Part shown: positions 61,401-64,000 of the stretch, piece by piece
Numbering within the stretch: the stretch's first letter is position 1
How the letters are laid out: the number at the start of each line of letters is the position of its first letter
Source: Azospirillum sp. TSO35-2
GTDB lineage: Bacteria; Pseudomonadota; Alphaproteobacteria; Azospirillales; Azospirillaceae
NCBI RefSeq assembly: GCF_003116095.1
Contig: NZ_LGRA01000005.1
Span: 35,660 to 99,659, forward strand
Direction: 5' to 3'
DNA length: 64,000 nucleotides
Program-made: the position numbers and the translations under genes
Notes under the pieces: generated by a model
The model's database searches: none
Told to the model about the DNA's origin: nothing
The model's input: the letters and a program-made list of their open reading frames with translations, nothing else

Positions 61401-64000
61401 ACCAGCGTGTAGGTGAAGGTCTGGCCGGTGTCGGCGTCGGTGTTCGACAGGGTGCCGATCACCGCGTTGGTGCCGTCGAAGATGGTGACGGAGCTGTTCG
61501 ACAGGGCGACGTCGGTCGGCGCGTCGTTGATCGAGCTGGCGGTGACCACCGTGCTGGTGTTGGCGCTGCTGCTGGTCGTGCCGTCGCTGGCGGTCAGGGT
61601 GAAGGTGCTCTGCACCGTGCTGCCGGGCACCACCTGGTTGTTGGTGGGGGTGAAGACCAGCGCCTGCAGCAGGGTCTGCAGCCCGCTCGGCGTGGTGGAG
61701 GTCAGGGTGTAGCTGCCGGCGCTGCCGATCAGACCGCCGCCGGCGCTGGTCAGCGTGCCGTTGGCCGCGGTGTAGGTGATGGTGACGGTGAAGGTGCCGG
61801 TGGTGTCGTCGGCGTCGGTCACCGTCACGCCGCTGAACGGCGTGGTGGTGGCGTTGTCGTCGACCGTGCCGGCGGTGGTGAAGGTGCCGGCCAGCGCCGG
61901 CGCCTGGTTGACCGGCCCGGTCAGCACGACGTCGTTGCTGTTGGTGCCGCCGGCATAGCCGATGGTGATCGACCCGCTGTTCAGGGTCAGCGTGCCGCTT
62001 CCGGTGAAGGTGCCGGTGACGGCGTCGCTGCCGTCGTTGGCGACGATGACGAAGCTGTCGCCGCTGGCCGTCTTGGCCGGGGTGTAGCTGCCGCTGGCGC
62101 TCAGGGTGGCGCTGCCGACATTGACCGTGCCGGTGACCGCCACCTGGTCGTGGCTGCTGGTGCTGACCAGGTCGACCGCCAGCGTGCCGCCGGTCTGGAT
62201 GGTCAGGCCGCCGTTGACGGTCAGGGTGCCGACGCCGTTGTTGGTGCCGGAAACGCCGGGGGACAGCGTGCCGCCCGACTGCACGGTCAGCCCGCCGTTC
62301 ACCGTGCCGGATCCTGCCAGCGTGCCGCCGGTGCCGACGGTGACCGCGCCGGCCGCCGCCCCGTTCAGGGTGCCGGTGACGATCAGGGTGCCGGCGCCGA
62401 CGGTGGTGGTGCCGGTGTAGGTGCCGGTGCCCGACAGGGTCAGGGTGCCGGCGCCCGACTTGGTCAGGTTGTAGGATCCGCTGATGACGCCCGACAGGGT
62501 CAGGGCGTTGCCGGTGCCGACGCTGACGGTGCCGTGGCTGCTGCCCAGGGACAGCGCGTTGGCGAGCGTGACGGCGCTGCCGGTGGAGGCCAGCGTGCCG
62601 CCGTTCAGCGTGACGGTGCCGGTGCCGAGATTGCCGACCGCGCCGATCGACAGCGTGCCGCCGGTCACCGTCGTGGTCCAGGCGGTGGCGTTGTTGGTGC
62701 CGGACAGGGTCAGCGTGCCGCTGCCCGACTTGGTCAGCGCGTTGGTGCCGGCGGAGATGGTGCCGGACAGGGTCAGTGCGTTGGCGGTGCTGACCGTGCC
62801 GCCGCCGGAGCCGACGGTCAGGCCGTTGGCCAGGGTGACGCTGCTGCCGGTCACGTCCAGCGTGCCGCCGTTCAGCGTGACGGCGGCGCTGCTGATGTTG
62901 CCGGACCCGGCGATGGACAGCGTGCCGGCGCTGACGGTGGTGGTGCCGGTGTAGCCGTTGCTGCCCGACAGGGTCAGCGTGCCGCCGCCCGCCTTGGTCA
63001 GGTTGTAGGCGCCGCCGAGCGTGCCGCTGACCTCCAGGCTGCCGGCGGTGACGGTCAGCGTGGTGTCGGCGCCCATGGTGACGGCGCCGCTGATCGTGTT
63101 GGCGCCGCTGCCGTTGACCAGCGCGCCGCCCGACGACACGCCGGTGCCCGACAGGGTGATCGCCTCGGCGACGCTGATGCCGCCCGACAGCGACAGGGCG
63201 GCGCCGCTCGCCACCGTGGTGCCGGCGGCGGTGGTGCCGAGAGCGTTGGCGTTGCCGATCGCCAGGGTGCCGGCGCTGACCGTGGTGGCGCCGGTGTAGC
63301 TGTTGCTGCCCGACAGGGTCAGCGTGCCGGTGCCCGCCTTGGTCAGGGCGTAGCTGCCGCTGACCACGCCCGACAGGGTCAGGCCAGTGCCCGACACGCT
63401 GACGGTGGTGTCGGCGCCCATGGCGACGGTGCCGCTGACGGTGGCGCTGCCGCTGCTCACCTGCAGCGCGCCGGCCGACGACACGCCGGTGCCGGAGACG
63501 GTCAGGTTTTCCGCCAGCGTGATGCCGTTGGCGATGGCCAGGGTGGCGCCGTCGGCCACCGTGGTCCCGGCGGCGGTGGTGCCCAGCGCGTTGGCGTGGC
63601 TGGCCGTCACCGTGCCGGCGCTGATCGTGGTGGCACCGGTGTAGCTGTTGTTGCCCGACAGGGTCAGGCCGCCGGTGCCGGTCTTGGTCAGGGCGTTGGA
63701 CCCGCTGACCACGCCCGACAGGGTCAGGGCGTTGCCGCTGCCGACGTTGACGGTGCCGTTGCCGCTGCCCAGCGCCACGGCGTTGGCCAGGGTGACGCTG
63801 CTGCCGGTGCTGTCCAGCGTGCCGCCGGCCAGCGTCAGCGCGGCGCTGCTGATGCTGCCGGCCGCGGCGATCCCCAGCGTGCCGCCGCTGACCGTGGTGG
63901 TGCCGGTGTAGGTGTTGGCGGTGTTCGACAGCGTCAGCGTGCCGCTGCCGTCCTTGGTCAGGTTGAAGCCGGTGCCGCTGACCACGCCCGACAGGGTCAG
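52478..64000 (-). CDS. Giant surface adhesin with PATR and Ig-like repeats, 5' end outside the window
   Basis: More than 3,800 residues are visible and the frame is open at 64000. From the N-terminal side: PATR beta-helix repeats (64000 to about 61920), cadherin/Bap-like domains (about 61915-61200), a DUF-like segment, a second PATR block (about 60950-57000), Ig-like domains with IDTTAPSAPGT-type starts (about 56980-53620), then a Gly/Ser/Gln/Asn low-complexity tail and a short ordered end (ARQVARAHGGPAGASALLAA). PATR proteins are usually autotransporters, but no C-terminal beta-barrel is present. Export is therefore more likely through the downstream TolC/HlyD/M50 set. Such proteins mediate attachment and biofilm. 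The function is inferred from repeat types; the protein start is unseen. Confidence 0.9.
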   Translation of the reverse strand: MTLSGVVSGTGFNLTKDGSGTLTLSNTANTYTGTTTVSGGTLGIAAAGSISSAALTLAGGTLDSTGSSVTLANAVALGSGNGTVNVGSGNALTLSGVVSGSNALTKTGTGGLTLSGNNSYTGATTISAGTVTASHANALGTTAAGTTVADGATLAIANGITLAENLTVSGTGVSSAGALQVSSGSATVSGTVAMGADTTVSVSGTGLTLSGVVSGSYALTKAGTGTLTLSGSNSYTGATTVSAGTLAIGNANALGTTAAGTTVASGAALSLSGGISVAEAITLSGTGVSSGGALVNGSGANTISGAVTMGADTTLTVTAGSLEVSGTLGGAYNLTKAGGGTLTLSGSNGYTGTTTVSAGTLSIAGSGNISSAAVTLNGGTLDVTGSSVTLANGLTVGSGGGTVSTANALTLSGTISAGTNALTKSGSGTLTLSGTNNATAWTTTVTGGTLSIGAVGNLGTGTVTLNGGTLASTGSAVTLANALSLGSSHGTVSVGTGNALTLSGVISGSYNLTKSGAGTLTLSGTGTYTGTTTVGAGTLIVTGTLNGAAAGAVTVGTGGTLAGSGTVNGGLTVQSGGTLSPGVSGTNNGVGTLTVNGGLTIQTGGTLAVDLVSTSSHDQVAVTGTVNVGSATLSASGSYTPAKTASGDSFVIVANDGSDAVTGTFTGSGTLTLNSGSITIGYAGGTNSNDVVLTGPVNQAPALAGTFTTAGTVDDNATTTPFSGVTVTDADDTTGTFTVTITYTAANGTLTSAGGGLIGSAGSYTLTSTTPSGLQTLLQALVFTPTNNQVVPGSTVQSTFTLTASDGTTSSSANTSTVVTASSINDAPTDVALSNSSVTIFDGTNAVIGTLSNTDADTGQTFTYTLVSGTGSTDNSLFNISGTALRANDAATLTAGQSYSVRVQVSDGTATYEKVFSISVTNDLVVDVTAIDGTTSGTYSGDRADGGGLDLKEAIALANAVSGNVTIRFSGTLAGTITLPGTLTVRSGVTLAMDSDTDSRSLTITGNGFTLGNSFGVSIADGDTLTINSTLADNGTNTAALTKSGTGTLVLGGTNNTASGNTGINTITVSGGTLSVAGDANLGTDTVTMSGGTLTVTGATTIDNAITLSSDSSITNANAVTLSGDITGAGGLTKLGSGKLTLSSAGNSYSGGTTLRGEIELGTAGTIGSGTITLNGGTLTTTATSQTLTNAIDLTGSGTVKTANALTLSGVVSGSGTLTKDGAGTVTLSGTNGYTGTTTISAGTLRVSGGSAIGDGNAVSVGASGTLALSSNETIGSFTGSGAVTLGSYTLTAGGDNTTTTFSGVLSGAGGLTKAGTGTLTLSGGNAYIGSTTVSAGTLATSGGSAIGDSSAVTVASGATLTLGAAETIGSLSGAGSVALGSYTLTSGGDDTSTTFSGVLSGNGNLSKSGAGVLTLSGANTYTGTTGITAGTLSVTNATNISSGALTINGGTLQITGTGVTIANAVTAGSSGATVSTTNSATLSGVVSGTGTVTKSGSGTLTLSGANTYTGQTTVSAGTVSIAADGNLGTGAVNLAAGSTLQVTGATTIDNAVALTGDATVQTDAAVTISGNITGNTRTLTKSGNGTLTLSGTNNTSGSGVSGITVTTGTLAVGAPASLGQTTLTLDGGTLASTAAFSSATGVALGSGGGTIDVSAGSVTLSGIVSGTGGLSVTSTNAGNVLGLSGTNAYTGGTTLGGGILQFGSDTAVGTGTLTINGGKVRGSGSTARTLANNLVLGGTMTMSGSAALTFTGTVDLGGTTRTVNNTITEALTLSGVVSNGSLTVASTSTGALVLGGTNSMTGITVSSGTLSVADAASLGSGTTTLSGGTLSITGATTIANAIAVSSGSTISNSAAATLSGELSGSGALTKSGSGTLTLSGTNTHTGAVTISAGTLAAAGGSAIGDTSAVTVSSGATLSLGSGSETIGSLTGAGNVVLGYRLTVGGNNSDTTFSGVISSTNTSGLTKTGSGTLTLSGANTYTGATTVSAGGLTLSGGSAIADAGAVTVDSGATLTLGATETIGSLAGDGTVSIGANTLSAGGNNANTSFAGSFSGSGDFYKRGSGTLTLSGTNSSSFTGTMTVRDGGTLSVAGDANLGAGTVTLNGGTLTVTGAGTIDNAFDTGVNGATIDSGVAVTLSGAISGSDGLTKSGSGTLTLSGTSTYAGPTTVSAGTLLVTGALNGTRAVSVASGATLGGTGSIFATASANTLTINSGATLAPGVAGTNNGIGTLTVNGALAMNGTMAVELAGNTTAGTDYDQVIVSGGVTLASGSSAVTVSRVNGYAATNATYRVIDSQGNGTITNTLSGLAQGDTMTSNGDLYTVDYVGGTGNDLVLNGIVNPIVSSVSASTADGSYKAGDTITITVTFNRAVTVTGTPTLALGNNSRTASYASGSGTTTLSFTYTVQAGDTSADLDYASTAALALSGGTILDSSTNLAAILTLASPGAANSLGANKAIIIDTTAPSAPGTADMTAGTDTGTSSTDDITGNATPTFTGTAEPNSTVRLYDTDGTTLIGTGTADGSGNWSITVSTLSSGSHTITAKATDAAGNTSTASTGLPITIDTTAPSAPGTPVLATASDTGTSGSDGITRTTTPTVSGTAEAGSTVTLYDTDGTTVLGTTTADGSGNWTITSSTLASGTHSLSVKATDTAGNTSTASSGLSVTVDTTAPTVSSVTASTANGTYKAGDTVSIQVVFSEAVTVTGTPTLALGTGRTATYVSGSGGTTLTFTYTVQAGDTASDLDYASTAALAGTIADIAGNSATLTLPATGSGSSLAGTKDIVIDTTAPTVTAVGVPASATYRTGETMDFTVTFSEAVTVSGTPTMAITLDSGEVVQASYRSGSGSSVLTFRYTVGNGLTDRDGVGIGASISGGSIADLVGNSAIRTLNNVANAGGVRIDSVNPTVTNVTAGTDNGTYTTGDTISIQVTFSEAVTVSGTPTLALNTGRTASYSGGSGTSTLTFTYTVQAGDTAADLDAVGTGALAGSITDIAGNAGVLTLTAPGDVRSLGLNKDIAIDTTPPSIRSVITPADGLYGVGKTLSFYVQLSETVIVNGTPTITLDIGGQTRQAVYNAAASSGAILRFDYVVQAGDSDADGIAVTGLNDNGGSITDRARIPLPATLNNMPGTQSVLIDTVAPATPSVPALAAGQDTGSSATDGMTNISRPTVGGTAEAGSTVTVLVDGVARGSAVAGADGSWSFTFATPLADGTHAITTTATDRAGNASGSSPALALTIDATAPVLSTPTIAGGFDNAANIIATARPTLTGTAEPNSTVTVILDGAVLGTATTGADGGWSFAVATPLADGAHSVQTTATDRAGNIGRSAILTLTVDTQGPAVSVGGSSPTLSAGGTAAIGAGVTLSDANALGRVTIALTDARSGDELVIGTLPAGITATRDGTTIVLSGVASAADYQAAVRAIGLRSSATDPSFAGTALSRSLTVSARDAAGNSSSAASVTVAVARAATTTTTTTTPTTPTTTTTTTSSNGPSLSGSGSSGSSANGPSSGVGSNGGSGSNGLGSSSAPSLPGGNGGNSGGSSGGTPGSSSSTDAGRSVTLGSVGGSSSSTDAGRSVTLGSVGGSSSSSDAGRSVTLNSLGGTGSSGSGGGGSSGSGSGGSALGGGLGGGLGGGVGSGLGGGLGGGLGGGLAGGGLGNGNLGSGLGGTPGTGTGSGSGPATGTGGTTTGGTGSQGTGGQTRGSTSGQQGQQGQGSPNQGNGLNNGPGNGPGNGLLNGQTRGPATGPQGPQTQGSQTQGSPNQGQQNQGSQGQGQPSQGDDQQGQPQGAPQDGGGAPPDGADTRAEVVPASPGFARQVARAHGGPAGASALLAALANHILPDSRAA
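53221..53375 (-). repeat. Three 54-base direct repeats in the adhesin's low-complexity tail
   Basis: Units begin near 53223, 53277 and 53331, encoding SSSSTDAGRSVTLGSVGG with one S/T and one G/N-level change. Near-identity at DNA level suggests recent slippage or recombination and possible copy-number variation. Confidence 0.85.
56995..64000 (-). repeat. PATR (autotransporter-associated beta-strand) repeats, about 19 visible
   Basis: The core phrase LTKSGSGTLTLSGTNTYTG followed by TTVSAGTL recurs about 19 times in two blocks (before and after the segment at about 61920-60950). Spacing is irregular, about 50-150 residues, with interposed AISLG-like strands. Copies are diverged, for example LTKLGSGKLTLSSAGNSYSG. 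Confidence 0.88.

Overview
The window is GC-rich (low-GC patches are confined to a few 5' ends and intergenic stretches) and densely packed with polysaccharide and glycosylation genes. The mix of TPR-fused glycosyltransferases, SPINDLY-like O-glycosyltransferases, an M10/RTX protease with long C-terminal repeats and a giant PATR-repeat adhesin suggests an alphaproteobacterium of the Rhodospirillales/Azospirillum type. That assignment is inferred from gene style; there is no rRNA or marker gene here to prove it.

Layout. (A) 1-7601: the start of an asparagine synthase (minus, cut by the window edge), a small TPR protein, a radical SAM protein, a transglutaminase-like protein and a GT61 glycosyltransferase. 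The last three share a ~95-residue module with the signature GRYSHW...SDNSDPNTNGR; a fourth unrelated carrier, a methyltransferase, lies at 15460-16581. I do not recognise this module as a named family, and it is my main candidate for something undescribed. (B) 7730-12375: five translationally coupled genes (rfbH, rfbF, rfbG, an RmlC-like epimerase, an SDR reductase) for a CDP-3,6-dideoxyhexose, most like the CDP-ascarylose route, with no E3 reductase (DdhD/AscD) in view. A UGM-like flavoprotein converges on it and overlaps its end. (C) 13845-15442: a promoter with an internal palindrome and an intrinsic terminator in its leader precede three small phage-tail-like genes. (D) 15460-25393: the module-bearing methyltransferase, a degenerate asparagine-synthase-like protein, UDP-glucose dehydrogenase and two large glycosyltransferases sharing a beta-rich N-terminal domain. 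(E) 25713-33858: two minus-strand glycosylation gene groups (methyltransferase, TPR-GT9-like, TPR-GT41; and gmhA, TPR-GT41) separated by a decayed tnpB and a glycosyltransferase pseudogene. (F) 34062-42294: a small HEPN-like protein and four plus-strand glycosyltransferases. (G) 42435-64000: an M10 metalloprotease with RTX motifs and nine C-terminal repeats, facing a minus-strand operon. That operon encodes a giant PATR/Ig-like surface protein (5' end outside the window), a TolC lipoprotein with a SPOR domain, two HlyD-type adaptors, and a PqqD-like/M50 protease/HlyD-like fusion.

How it may fit together (inference). Regions A-F look like a surface-glycan and protein-glycosylation island: nucleotide sugars are made by rfbF/G/H, ugd and gmhA, transferred by many TPR-tethered transferases, and decorated by methyl-, amido- and radical-SAM enzymes. 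Region G looks like an export and surface-display locus for a giant adhesin that uses a TolC/HlyD/M50 set with no ABC transporter encoded in view.
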